The notes: generated by a model not told the origin, from the sequence alone. A DNA stretch of 64,000 bases from Endomychus coccineus (GCA_958510875.1 OY294067.1:135439726-135503725); one strand, 5' to 3'; numbered from the stretch's first letter, positions 32,985 to 45,057 are shown. Made by a program: numbers and translations.

Positions 32985-33345
32985 ATTGATTCAGGATTTA
33001 ACCTTCTCAACATTTGGAAAATCATCTATTGAGTATGACTGCATCAAATAGAAAATGTTGAACATTTTAACAGGTGTATTTACAATTTACATTTGATTTG
33101 ATCTGGTACAAAAGCTATTATAGTATGTAGTAAACAAAAACGCAGACTGTTCGTTATGCTAGTTGCCGCCATGATGCTTCCTCTTGTTAGACTATAGACT
33201 AGCGTTGTTGTCAAATTTAAAATGTTGCACAGAAGAGTAGATAGCGCCAACATCATCCTCTACAATAGAATTTCACTTCGTAAATGATCACCCAACGGCA
33301 GGGTCTCGGAGTAACTTCAACCACCGGAATAGGTTATGAAACGGC
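32985..33345 (+). pseudogene. Penelope-like element 3' end, interrupted
   Basis: ACCTTCTCAACATTTGGAAA (about 32999) and CACCCAACGGCAGGGTCT (about 33289) correspond to neighbouring pieces of the Penelope-like copy at 43214-43280, where they are adjacent. Here ~240 bp of unrelated sequence separates them. Confidence 0.55.
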
Positions 33346-34186
33346 TTGAAATCAACTTTACTTCACTTTATTATACTGTATTTATATTATTGAAGCATTT
33401 GTAGATGTATGTTTTGTTTTTTTGGTATTCTGGTGCTTTATTATGACGAAAAATGAAATAAGACTTCTCCTTTTGACGTCTCGATAATATATCCTTATAA
33501 TTATCATAATTTGTTATGTTATTTGGTGTTTCCATGTAATTTGAAAAAGAATAGATGACTTTGTTCAATGAAATGCGCCTGCAGCCAGCTCGTGTTTCGA
33601 AATACAATTGAAACTACAGGAAACATTGGATCGGTCGTGTGTGAAAGCGTGAAGTTTGCTTAACTATCAAATTGATGTACTTGCATTGTATTGAATCTAG
33701 CTGATTAAATACCTAAGATACTATTCTTCGATTTTACAAATCTAAATAACTTCAACCACCGGAATAGGTTATGAAACGGCTTGAAATCAACTTTACTTCA
33801 CTTTATTATACTGTATTTATATTATTGAAGCATTTGTAGATGTATGTTTTGTTTTTTTGGTATTCTGGTGCTTTATTATGACGAAAAATGAAATAAGACT
33901 TCTCCTTTTGACGTCTCGATAATATATCCTTATAATTATCATAATTTGTTATGTTATTTGGTGTTTCCATGTAATTTGAAAAAGAATAGATGACTTTGTT
34001 CAATGAAATGCGCCTGCAGCCAGCTCGTGTTTCGAAATACAATTGAAACTACAGGAAACATTGGATCGGTCGTGTGTGAAAGCGTGAAGTTTGCTTAACT
34101 ATCAAATTGATGTACTTGCATTGTATTGAATCTAGCTGATTAAATACCTAAGATACTATTCTTCGATTTTACAAATCTAAATAACT
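33312..34186. repeat. Perfect 435-bp tandem duplication
   Basis: 33312-33746 is repeated at 33747-34181 with no difference that I can see. The short sequence TAACT occurs at both ends and may have guided the duplication. Each copy carries the same 78-codon - strand frame (33371-33607, 33806-34042), which I do not recognise. Confidence 0.95.
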
Positions 34187-37100
34187 GATTATTTTATGAA
34201 GCTATTCTATCATTAACATTTCTTTCCTATTACTAACAAATAATCAAGTTCATGATTACCATATGGAATTTAATTTCAAAACTGTCACTGTCATAAATGC
34301 AACAATTTCAGATAATAGGTTGAATTATTAGGTTAAATTAAATTGACAATAGGAAGTGGTAATTCAAAATATCTGAATTTTGGAGTTTAAAACAGATTAT
34401 TATGAAGTTTTGAGAGATCAAAATCAATTTTATCGTTAACACAATTGCGTCTCTTAATTTGGATACTTCCTAATTATGAAACACTTATCACTAATAGTTT
34501 TCATATTCAAATTTTTTGTTATGTTGTAGTCGAATGAACGGTTGGTGTCTTTTATACTGCACTTAGTATACATGTGAAAGACTCGAACCTTTCATTTAAC
34601 TACAACATGATACTTCTTGTATCAACATATAGGAACTATTCTCAAAGGTAGCGATATGATTACTTAAAGATGAAATCATCCAGCCTTGGAATGTGAAAGT
34701 ATTGTCGATGTGAGAACTATCAGGGAAACAAGATTTTTGAGAATTGCTGTTATATTATTACACATTTGACACAGAAGCTTTGTGGCGAATATTATGCGGT
34801 ACTGAAAATATACCAGTGATCCAGTTGTTATTATCATATGTTCTTCACTGGGCAGACTACAAATTATATATATGCATTCCAGGTATGTGTTGTATTATTG
34901 AGTTCACCAGTACCCATGTCACCCCTATGCCTGTATTTCAACATAAATGAGCAATACTAGTATACTATAAGAAGTTCATTGTGGATTCACTATAATACTA
35001 TAAAGAAGAAACAATCGCTTTATCCAATAAAAAGTTGATAAGCGTGATTATTTCTTATCTACAGAGCAATAATAGGTTTGCCGGGTATCAAAAATATCAA
35101 ACAATTTGCATTGGCAGGGGGGTGTTGTTGTGTACAGATATTTATAGTATTCCTCTCCTCGATTTTATTTTAGTTGACGACTTCTTCATAATTTCGTAAA
35201 TTAACTTCTTGGCTCTCTCTAGAGAGTATTGCAAGATTTTCAGTCTGACTTGAATCACTATTGATCTGAAATAGCTTTTAATTAATTTGCTGAAAGTTTC
35301 TCACAGTGAGCTGATCTGATTGACTGTGCTATATAAATTGTCAAGCACACATTCAGAAAAGCTTCAATCAAATCATTTTCTTCTGTTGGGCTTAGGAGAT
35401 CGAGTGGAATCATTTGTTTAAAGTTAACCATTCTTTTTATCACTCCACGATATTTACTGACTATGTTTGAAACACATTTAAGTTTTCTAATTCTTTACAA
35501 TTCAGAAAAGTCGTTGAATGCAGTTATACTCTTCAATATATCTCTCAACTAAATACATATCACATCGATTAACTCTTTCATAGTATGGTGAAAACTTTCT
35601 TCTACAGAAAAACTTTCCCCCCATCTTGCGCCATCTCTCCAGCCATACTTTTCCTTTTGTGTTTTCATAGTTCGTTCCACTCCGATGTTTTCATGTTCAT
35701 TACCCAATCATTGGTCAATTTATCAGCCTTTCCATTGTTTTCGTCAGACCTTCCAACAATTGTAGTGTTGCTTCAGACGGAAATGTCTTCTCTATGGCGC
35801 AGTTGATGTGTAAATATGTTATAACAACTCTGCAGAGGGGTTTTATCTTCAAGTTATAGTACGATTACCTGGTGAACAACTTGGAATAACTATAGAGTGC
35901 CACAAAGGGAATTTACAAACTGTGAAGTATCATGGTAATTGTAGGACCATAGTATAGAAACGTTTATATTGTGATAGAGGACCCACCATGATTAAGGATA
36001 TTGTCAAGCTCTAAGGTGGCTTTCATTTGTATCCGAAGACTTATGTCCCCAATGGTTTCCCATCCTTAAGATAATTAAACTTTCAATATTATTTGAAATC
36101 AGTATATATCAGTATGCTAGTTCAAGTATTTCAACGACTTTATTCAAACAATTTAGCAGCACCTCCTAATTCACCGCCCTCTCCTCTCACACAAGCCTCT
36201 CGTTCCTTCCCGCTGGCAAACATTCTCCGTGAATCAAACCAACGCTTTCTCTGAATAATAGTTCAATGAACTGTCAGTTTGCAAGCACAACAATTCAATT
36301 TGATAACAACAAAAATTAATATTATGATTTATATTTTCGTGGTGCCATGAAGTTATAAAGGTTGAGCTTTCACTTTTATTTTGGCTCTCTCTCGGATGAT
36401 TCCCCGGAACACTTGTCCCATTTTGCACCTCTTTAGATGTGGCACTGCAGTTTACTTCATTTGTTTTGGTGAATTTATGATCGCTCTTTGAAATCTGATG
36501 ATTTTTGTTCGCCTGATATTACAAACATTTCCAACTTCCAACGATTAAAACTCTCCAATCTGAATACCACATTCTTCGATTAGGTGTTGTTATGCGACAT
36601 CTGCATAAGCAATTACATAATAACACGCAGCATGTTATAATTAAATTTGAACATTACTTTCATTTTATGAGCATGAAAAGCCTTCACCCCTTCCAATACT
36701 TCCTACAATTCAAATGTATTTTTTCGCAGATAATGCCACTTCCGGGAGATTAATTCTTCATAATTTCGCAGTTGGTTTCAGTTCATAACATCTAGCTGTT
36801 CAGGGATCAAATGTAATTTAGAAATTAAATGGTTTCTCACACAGAATATTGCACAGAAGTATTGATTTCGATTATTGAGGTGAGCTGGCCCTTCCGTTGA
36901 AGTATTCCACAATACTGATGCCACGAGTTTCGTGGTTTATGAAAATCTGTTACCTTGAAGCGGAAAAATCGAATTGACATATTCGAGGGATTTCTGAAGG
37001 CTTAAGGTTTAGATATTCTTCAATATGGGTTAGTAAAACTTATACATTTCTCTTATCATGAAGAACAAGAGCTTTGGGATTCTATTCAAGTTTCCGAAAC

Positions 37101-37460
37101 GATATATTTCAAAATTTGAAGTTTCAATCAAACGGTCAAATAAATCGAATCAGGGCAAATATCTACTGGAGATGATTCATATGAAGAGTGATAGTTTTTT
37201 ATCTTATATTCTCCATTGAGTGATCAGAACGATAATTTTTTTTAATGAATTGTTGGCGAGTGTTAAGGTAACTTTCGTGATGAAGTTAACTTTTAGCGTT
37301 GTGAGTTCTACCAACATGTTTGGTTCCTGTTGGAATCACACTGATCTTCATGACGTTTCCACCGCATCACAGCTACCTTCATCGGTTCTTGGTTTACAAT
37401 AGCTACGGCTTCTTGTAACTGAAACTCAACTGATGTTTTGAAGTTCACGAGGGGGTTAAG
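34187..37460. other. No recognisable gene
   Basis: AT-rich DNA with only short frames (for example 34744-34950, 35585-35806) that show no motif. The only structured item is a hairpin at 34521-34608. Confidence 0.4.
34521..34608. repeat. Imperfect hairpin, ~33-nt arms
   Basis: ATGTTGTAGTCGAATGA at the left pairs with TCATTTAACTACAACAT at the right. The whole arms (34521-34553, 34573-34608) pair with a few mismatches around an 19-nt loop. Confidence 0.6.
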
Positions 37461-37469
37461 TACCTACAT

Positions 37470-37960
37470 AGGCTCAAGGCTGGTCACACCTGACTGAGAA
37501 ATTCTCCGGTTTGTCAAGGTTACTTTTCGAATATTTTTCTCAGCTCGTATGTTGAGATTATGAAGCATCTTCTATTTATCCAGGTTTCTAGTTTTCGAAG
37601 TTGATTGGTGTTGTTGAAATCTATGTTGTGAACTATTGTCTCCACATTCTCAGCTCCATTTTTCTCACTCCTAGGTTTCGGGAGTTATGTCCAATATATG
37701 ATCTTTCGCAGTTTTCACAAAGCATTTCATAAGCTCCTTTCTCTAACGGAATTTTTTTTCGTGATTTCCTAATATTGCACCTATTTTCTTATCGGTTTTG
37801 AAAGTGGTCCATATGTCGTGGGTTATCGAAATTCTGCTGATCCTCCTGTTCTTCGGTTGTGTTTCTACTAGATTTCCTCTCAGTCATTATCTGTCGTTTT
37901 GGAAATTGTTCCGTAACACTTGTTGGAGTGATTCAATTTATTCTTCCATGTTCTCAGAAT
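37470..37960 (-). pseudogene. Penelope-like element relic: RT end and GIY-YIG start
   Basis: The - strand reads KKIGAILGNHEKKIPLEK, KGAYEMLCENCERSYIGHNS, then FNNTNQLRKLETWINRRCFI. It matches the Penelope pattern of an RT-endonuclease linker (K.P...GVY.IPC..C...YIG.TGR) and the GIY-YIG tail. Further upstream, ESLQQVLRNNFQN fits the RT thumb end. Several stops. Confidence 0.7.
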
Positions 37961-38084
37961 CTGTTCACCTTTGATATCCGGTAACTGATGTCAAAAATAA
38001 GAACTCAGTTTTTCAGATGAAAAAATAATTAGATTAAATAATCGACTTACTCAGGATGATGAGATCTAGAGTTTGAATATGAAT

Positions 38085-38440
38085 CCGTGGTCGAGAACAA
38101 CAGATTCCTGGAACAGCTGAACAACGGTCATGATAAAATAAATTTCACGATGAATGTGGAAGAAATGTGATAAGCTCCTGTCCCTAGTGAGGGAGAAGAA
38201 GGAAGATGGAACCATAGGACACATTGTATATAGGAAAGCCACTCACACGGACCGATATTAGAACTCTCGTTCTCATCATCATCCTGCACGATTCAATTTG
38301 GTGATGAAAACATTAGTTACCAGATTTCAAAAGTTAACTGATTCTGAGAAGATCAAATAAGAAATGACATAACTCCAACAAGAGTTACGAAGGAATGGTT
38401 TTTCAAAACGCCAAATAAAATAACGAATGCGAAGATGTCC
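38085..38440 (+). pseudogene. Penelope-like element relic: RT C-terminal region
   Basis: Frames read NRFLEQLNNGHDKINFTMNV, EDGTIGHIVYRKATHTDRY, NLVMKTLVTRFQKLTD, LQQELRRNGFSKRQIK. These are the hallmark VYRKPTHTDRYL and following helices of Penelope RT. Orientation is opposite to 37470-37960, with start sides facing each other. Stops and one shift near 38165. Confidence 0.8.
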
Positions 38441-39419
38441 GTAATCGACGTACCTTCACCAATTTGTCACATCCCCGCATTGAATAATTTTACCAAATCC
38501 AAATTTTTCATATTCTAACTACATCCTCATTTGCTTATTCTATCTCATTTTGATTGAATATGACTAAAATCCTCTATTTGACCTACTTTTTATATCCTTC
38601 TGAAGGTGACACGCTAGTTGTCGATACTATAGTCATAGTAGTAATCTATAGTATAAGTAATATGAAAACAAAGGTAAAATATTACATCCTATAAACATAA
38701 ACATTTCATGTATGTTCCCTGTATTACATGGAATTCTCCCCGTTATTACATGATTTGGGAGCCGGGTCAATGCGCAATGGTTTGACCATAGAAGGATTGT
38801 ATGAATAGCCGACAACAATATAAATAAAGTAGCGCTCATTTAAGCACCATTATTGCTTTGGTTTCTTTTGAATCGGACTAAAATATGATGTTCTATAATT
38901 GGTATGATTGATTCATTAGGTAAGAATTGGGAGTATTGTACAATAATTCCCTGGAATGTGTTTCTCCATTCCTTTTTGAGAAGCCATCATGACTCGCCAT
39001 TTTACTTCCCTCACGTGCAGGGTATATCTTCATGAGTTAACGCGATCTAACATATCATGAAGATCTAAAGGTAGCACTATTCTGAAAATACGTAAAGATA
39101 GTGAAGAAAACATTGAGGATTCAACCAAAACATTTTGGATGCTGTGACATTTCCGGTTTCTGCGGAAAATACGTCACATTTGCTATTTACAATGGGCCAT
39201 TCTAAATGCAGGGACTGGAAAATGAATACTAGAAGCTGAGCGAATCACTCACCATTATCACGTCCACCAGTATTCGGTTTTAATAGCTCAAATAAACAAC
39301 ACAAAATATACTTAGGAGTACTCTCCTCATTTACATGTCTCAAGGATTATAAACATTCGAACTTCTTACTAAAACTCGAATTATCAAACTTGACAATACA
39401 TGGTATTAACTACAATAAT
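38441..39419. other. No recognisable feature
   Basis: AT-rich, short frames only. Confidence 0.35.
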
Positions 39420-40470
39420 GATTGTTCATTTACTTTTTGACGACAGCGACTGATTTGTACATCTTAATCAATATCGTGATTGGCGTTCATGAAAAACAGT
39501 ACAAAATCCTATTGGACGTCCACAAACGAATTCCAACGGTTGCGATTATTGCGAAACCACAATAATGCTGTCCCTTCTAAAATTTCCGGCAATGAAAGTA
39601 ACAATGCTTCATTCGGTGTGTTTATTGGCACTGCTATTTCATCCAATCTTACCAGGAACGTAGCGGGATTTTCGTTCCATTAAACTGTATTCGATATTGA
39701 TGCAGTCTTGAAGCAATACTTGTGCTAGAAAATCACAGTACTTGCTGTACTAGGGGACAGGAATGTTATACCCTTGCTGAACAGGGGGAACCGGAATATT
39801 GTAAGCAGGTACCTTCGGGATGGTAGGTACTTGCGGAACAGTCGGTATTTGCTGAATGGTCGGTTTTTGCATCCACGGTGGCCTCGTATTGGAATTTATA
39901 GGACAGCGGGCAAGAATAATTCACAGGCTGAATTAGTGGACACGACATTACTACGATGCCTGCTTAAGTTACTGTATCAGTCGTAGCCGTTGTGGTCCGA
40001 TATGAGGGCTGCACTATCGGTGTATCCCTTATAGGTGGTCTCGCTTCAATACCTGCAGGACTAAACGTCGGTGTTGTATTTAATGCAGCTTCCGTTGTCA
40101 CTGCCTTTGTTGATGTTGCCATGATGCTGACATTGCCTACTATGCGGTTTGAGTATCTTCCCCTTTCGTAAGTCTTCAACGGTTCCTTGTATGTCAATGC
40201 TAAAATTTCTCAACAATTCTTGAAGCTGTTCCCTCTTGAGCAAATATACCTAACTAATTCTTGACTCTAACCGTTGATTGAAAGTCAACTCTTTCAATCA
40301 ACGCTCTAACTCAGTTACATCAGTTGAACTTTCTTCGCCGGTTGACCGTGATTGTGCGATTTCTTCAAACTGAGCTAAAAGAACTTCAATATTGGTAGAG
40401 GTACTATTCAGTGCCTCAAATACAGTACCTGTATACGTCGGGAACTGCATCATGGTAAATCTCACTAGAT
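39420..40470 (-). pseudogene. Gypsy-type gag relic
   Basis: Reading the - strand from ATG 40453: MMQFPTYTGT, a Gln/Glu-rich helix region, LLKREQLQELLRNFSIDIQG (typical N-terminal ERE..L...FG.D..GTV motif, near 40240), a Ser/Thr/Pro-rich stretch, then NPATFLVRLDEIAVPI and LLSLPEILEGTALLWFRNNR near 39550-39660. The last is the capsid signature of insect Gypsy gag and is similar to the gag at 20553. Many frame changes; no pol follows. Confidence 0.7.
40272..40303. repeat. Perfect 13-bp hairpin within the gag relic
   Basis: CGTTGATTGAAAG and its reverse complement around TCAACT. Probably a mutation by local templating within the relic. Confidence 0.5.
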
Positions 40471-41480
40471 TTGAATTTTTCGAAAGAAAAACTTTAAGAA
40501 TGGGGTTGGGTTACGGTTGAGTGTGCGTTATTGAAAATTGGGATATTTCTTTTTTCCAGTACGGCAGTTCCAATTTGGGAAAGTAACTGAAAAATTGTTA
40601 AGCCAAACCACCCAAGAAGATTATCAACTGCTTCCTTGTAGTCGATATAGTAGGAAAAGTTAGGGTAACGGATGACTGTGAAAATCAAAGGGTAATTCAG
40701 GGTGAAAATTCAAAATTTAGGAAAACGCTGATGTGTTCATACCAATTCTATATCTCACAGTACAATCAGTTTTTCAATTCGATGTACGGTAGATTCCCCC
40801 TAATACGGGAGGCAGGTCAAAAAAATGCTTACAGCAATTGAACTTGGGGATCACAGAGGATATGTTCCTGTTGAAATTTCTCAAATTTCCAATATTCATA
40901 GAAAAACTCCTGAGGATGACTCAATACTCCATACAAAACGTCAGTTCCGCGGATCTTCCCTTGTTGTCTAACTTCGTTCCAAATTTCATTCAAATCGGAC
41001 TACTGGTTCAATAGCAATAATTAATTGAAATTTTCAACTTCATGTTATCCCGGTACGCAAAACAACCGTAAACAACCATAAAAAATATATTTCCCTTGGT
41101 CTGTTTCCAACAAGTTCCTGCTCCGGTGTTACTTTTTGAGGTGGTCAGTCATTTTTGCACTTTATACTCACTAGGGGGTAAACTTTCATTACTCGGAAGC
41201 CAGATTTTTGATAAGGTTCCCTCTTTGAGAACTTCTGTCAGGGTCCTTACTTCAAAGCGTATGTTATCTATGGATAGCCTTGTCCCTAGGGGAGCTAATA
41301 TAAGAACATTATTCATCTGTTATACTTGTTCTAGATATCGACAATAACTTTCACTTTCTATCAACATGTGTGATAACATGACAGAAAACTGATATATTGA
41401 TAGTACCTGTCAAATGATATCTGTGACAGAGCATTCCATATCATAGATATTTCACGACATAGAGTATTATTTTACATCTT
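40471..41480. other. No gene; possibly LTR or Helitron body
   Basis: No coding signal. The upstream part may be leader or LTR of the gag relic. The part near 41.1-41.5 kb would be the body of the Helitron-like element whose 3' end is at 41503. Confidence 0.25.
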
Positions 41481-41481
41481 T

Positions 41482-41503
41482 CCCCGCCTTCGGGGACAGC
41501 TAG
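41482..41503 (+). mobile_element. Helitron-like 3' terminus
   Basis: CCCCG-CCTT-CGGGG hairpin, 4-nt spacer, then CTAG followed by T. This fits the Helitron 3' rule (GC-rich hairpin a few bases before CTRR, insertion before T). I could not locate a matching 5' TC end or any Rep/helicase sequence, so at best a nonautonomous copy. Confidence 0.5.
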
Positions 41504-41510
41504 TAAGTGA

Positions 41511-41537
41511 AAACCTTGAATAAACTATTCAAGGTTT
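41511..41537. repeat. Perfect 11-bp palindrome
   Basis: AAACCTTGAAT and ATTCAAGGTTT around AAACT, 7 bp beyond the Helitron-like end. Helitrons often insert next to such structures, or this is chance. Confidence 0.6.
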
Positions 41538-42279
41538 GCTTTCCAAAATGGATTTTCATCACGTCATGGTTAATTCTATTCTCATAAGTATTAGGTACAT
41601 ATGTACAGTGTCATTGAATTCCGCACCATATGGAAGTTTCTTTTTTTAATTGCTTTGGTTGAAGTTTGATATCGGGAACAGTTTTAGGTTCAAATTAGAG
41701 CAAAAATGACATTAACAGTTGTGGCCAAGCGATATTCGTTATCTGTCAAATTTGACATTTGTTGTAGAAAGTGGCGGAAAATGGCATTTCTGAATCAAAT
41801 TTGAAAAAATATTTCTACTGCAACTTTATGTACGTCTGCAAATTTTCGAAAGTCTGGGATGAAGTTGCGATTTTTGATATTTTTATCAAGTAAAATATTT
41901 TTCACAAATCCAAAGTATACTTGACTAGTAAAAATTAATTCATTTGTGTAATACGTCTCATGTCAGTTCCATGATGAATAAATATATCATTTACCTTAAA
42001 TATTTTTAAAAACTAAAATTGCAACCTTAAAATGCTGGCACGAGCGAAGCAAAGTTCCAATGATTTTATCGTTCTTTTGAAAAGACAATAGCATTTCATC
42101 TTTTAATATATTAAATGCATGTAAATATAAGGAAACTGTCCAATGAAGGCATTGTTCCAATTAAACTTTAGTTTTTGCACCGTTTCTGAAAACATATTAT
42201 CTTGTAATTAGTGAATTGTTAATACAGCAAATAAATTTATCTTGAATAGTAGACTCCCGCGTAAAGCAAATTTTGAAAG
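41538..42279. other. No recognisable feature
   Basis: AT-rich, no motif. Confidence 0.35.
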
Positions 42280-42515
42280 ATTTCGGCTTCTGAATGGATT
42301 CCGCGTCACGATAGCTCGACTTGAAGCGGACGTCCCGCCAACCATTACAGGTGGCTTCTACAGGGCAGGCTTGAGGCTTGAACTAAAACTGGTTCTACTG
42401 GTTTCTGTGGGCGTATTTATTGTAGGAAAATCATCCACTCTATAAAGTTCACTGCCTTCATTCCGGTGGTACTTATGAACTCTCTCGATATCTGTCATCT
42501 ATTATCAATCCTCTT

Positions 42516-43300
42516 GTGGGCAATTCCAACAGTTTTATTCTAAATTCCTTCAATTTAGTTGAAAAACTTCAAATGGTAAAAGTTGACCCAGGCGGTTTGC
42601 TCGTCAGTTTCGTCGTCGAATTACTCTTCACCGATGTTCCCATTTCAGACACCCTTTCCATAATTTCTCAATTGTTACCTGGCAAAAACGATCCAATGGA
42701 CTTGCTACCGTTAGTTCATTTTTGTCCTTAAAAACATAAGATTTCTACTCGGTTTTCCACACTTCCAAAACTATCTCAGTCTTACAAACCTATCAAAGAT
42801 CCCCTTCCTCCTCTTCAATCAGAAGGTGCTTATAGCATTCCCTGTTCTTGCGGTGAAGTCTTCATTGGTGATACAGGTCGCACAGTACCTACTCGTGTGA
42901 AAGAACATAAGCTCTGTACAAGGCTTCATGATACCGGTAGATCTGCACTTGCGGAACACAAGTTTGACACTGATCATCAAATCCTTTCCGAAAATACTAA
43001 AATCCTAGCTCGAGCCCCAAACTGCTAACCGCGGGAAATCCTTGAAGCTATAGAAATTCTAAAACATCCAAATAATCTAAACCATGACCAAGGAGATCAA
43101 ATCCTTTCCGAAAATACTAAAATCCTAGCTCGAGCCCCAAACTGCTAACCGCAGGAAATCCTTGAAGCTATAGAAATTCTAAAACATCCAAATAATCTAA
43201 ACCATGACCAAGGATATTACCTTCACAACATTTGGAAACCCATCCTCGAAAATTCCACTTCGCACATTATCACACAACGGCAGGGTCTGGTGCCGGAACG
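42516..43300 (+). pseudogene. Penelope-like RT fused to GIY-YIG endonuclease (internal deletion)
   Basis: A single frame, with stops at 42729 and in the repeat, covers: NLVEKLQMVKVDPGGLLVSF and VVELLFTDVP (N-terminal RT motif, normally LVSFDVVSLFTNVP, so the Asp is lost), then directly HKISTRFSTLPKL, SYKPIKDPLPPL and the GIY-YIG domain EGAYSIPCSCGEVFIGDTGR, RVKEHKLCTRL, SALAEHKFDTDHQI, LEAIEILKHPNN. The central RT with its active site is missing. The GIY-YIG domain would nick target DNA. A 120-bp part of it is duplicated in tandem. Confidence 0.85.
42976..43215. repeat. 120-bp tandem duplication inside the GIY-YIG domain
   Basis: 42976-43095 and 43096-43215 differ at one seen position (GCGGGAA vs GCAGGAA). 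120 is a multiple of three, so the frame is kept and both copies share the same TAA. The duplication postdates that stop. Confidence 0.95.
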
Positions 43301-43629
43301 GGAGTTGACCATCGGAATGAAGGCAGTGAACTGTGTAGCGTGAATGATTTTTCCTACAATAAATACGGCTACAGAAATCAGTAGAACCAGTTTCAGTTCA
43401 AGCCTCAAATCTGTCCTAAAGATGCCACCTGTAATGGTTTACGGAACGTCGGCATCAAGTCGAGCTATTGTGACGTGTAATCTATCCAGAAGCCAAGATT
43501 TTCCAGCTAGCTGTCTCATTGTTGATCACTATAGTACTAAAATCCCCTTGAAAGTAGGAATATCATTCAGCTCAATTAAATTTTGAAACTAAAAACTAAA
43601 AATTATTATGAACAATCAAATAATAGTAA

Positions 43630-44130
43630 ACAAAAACTGCAGAATTCAAATTACACTTCAGTATCCTTCACGCTCAATACAAATAATAGCCCGTCTATCA
43701 ACTTCTTTCACTGCGTTTTTTTTTCAATTCAGGTTTAATGTCCCTTCAGCACTCTCGAACGATATCTCGTAATTTTGAATATTAATCAAAGGCATCTTCT
43801 TATAATTTTTTTGTTTAAGATAACCCCACAGAGAGATATCAATGGGATTTTATGTTAGTAATACTAGTCTTTTCATCATTTTCCACTACGTTTAAGCATA
43901 CATTAGGTTTATCAACTTCATTGTACTTCCTAGAAATGTGATGTTTTTTAAGCTCATTTCCTACAGAGCTAGTGTGTTCAAATTTCTGCATCATCCTAGA
44001 TACGGTACTATTATAAGCATTTTTCCCTGGATGGGGTTCGTTAAAAATATTATCTACTTGACGAAGTGATGTATTCTCGCCGCATATTAGGACAATTCTT
44101 ATCTTTTCTTGAAGGGATAACATTGTATAT
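43630..44130 (-). pseudogene. Mariner-like transposase, N and C ends only
   Basis: 44123-43839 encodes an N-terminal helix-turn-helix block: LQEKIRIVLICGENTSLRQV, FNEPHPGKNA, STVSRMMQKFEHTSSV. This matches the insect family whose DDE half appears at 11250-11765. Immediately after it comes PLISLWGYLKQK-like C-terminal sequence (about 43840-43690), so the catalytic core is deleted. Probably a nonautonomous derivative; TIRs were not resolved. Confidence 0.7.
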
Positions 44131-44539
44131 GGTCACTAAACTAAATATTTTGACTTGATTACAACGATGTCAATGTGACCGCTAATTTGCAATGTATTTA
44201 CCATGGCCAACTTGTTGTTCTAGCAATTTACTAATTACAAGATATTATGTTTCCAGCAAAGGTGCTTGAATGGGGATGGTATAGACGCAGTTCCGGCGTT
44301 TGCAAACTACAGCAACAAGTCTACAATTAGAGTGAAAATTTTCGTCCGGCAAATTGCCAATTGTTGTTACTATATATAAATTTCCTAATAGTTGATTTGC
44401 AGTTTGATTCATACTCGGATCCACATTTGCCCCAATGTTTGACTTCTCAACATCCTTCGCAATTTCCGTAACTTCTGCAGTGTTTGGTGTCTCATCTAGG
44501 TGTGCGTAATTGACCACAATTCCGTGTCAGTATATTGAC
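44131..44539. other. Unassigned; one 90-codon - strand frame
   Basis: 44245-44517 on the - strand is open and hydrophilic at its N-terminus, with no recognised motif. Probably chance or a relic. Confidence 0.25.
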
Positions 44540-44628
44540 GAGATATACAATCAATTTTTCAGAATAATGGAGATAACTTAGATAATTTAAGATAGGATTA
44601 TAAAGAGAAATAAACGTGGAACATTGAG

Positions 44629-44701
44629 AACCATAGGTGGAATTCTAACCCATATTCCTGAATGTGTAGTTCAGCGTGTTAACCAATTGCATCTCTTTGG
44701 T
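44629..44701 (-). pseudogene. Diverged tRNA-like module (anticodon loop CTACACA)
   Basis: 73 nt, same length as the young copies. Acceptor ACCAAAG/CTATGGT, anticodon stem CTGAA/TTCAG kept by a paired change, anticodon position ACA. B box changed (GGTTAGAATTCC). Confidence 0.6.
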
Positions 44702-45057
44702 CCCATTAGTGTCTCATATTTTTGTAATGTAAACCTGTGAAAGGATAGTAGATCATTGATGAACATAATGCGATTCGATGCTCCGCCATAGATCAACTAT
44801 TCAGTCACATCCTTCTAAAGTTCAATCGCCTTGAATTAAGGAGTGTAGGTTAGGATATCACTATGGCCAGCAATTATTCTGACAGTACTCATTTAATGAA
44901 AGCATCTTGGCTCTTATATATTTCAATAGAACCGACCCAGAATTGTTCTGGGTAAGTATAAACAAGCTTAAGGTTTCTTTGTCTAATTGGCCACAATTTT
45001 CTGAATTATGAAGATAACTTAGATAATTTAAGACAGGATTATAGAGATGAAACATTG

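Larger units (their letters stand above)
42280..43500 (+). mobile_element. Penelope-like element with inverted flanking arms
   Basis: A decayed Penelope coding part (42516-43300) lies between inverted arms ~42280-42480 and ~43302-43500. The arms share AGCTCGACTTGA, CCATTACAGGTGGC and TTATTGTAGGAAAA in opposite orientation at ~80%. Inverted flanks of this kind are known for Penelope-like elements, which often carry partial inverted copies. Confidence 0.8.

Noticed and set aside
33371..33607. A duplicated gene because an identical frame occurs twice
   Set aside because: The identity follows from the 435-bp DNA duplication itself and says nothing about coding.
39774..39986. Arg/Tyr/Leu repetitive + strand frame
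   Set aside because: Antisense of the Gypsy gag relic's low-complexity stretch.
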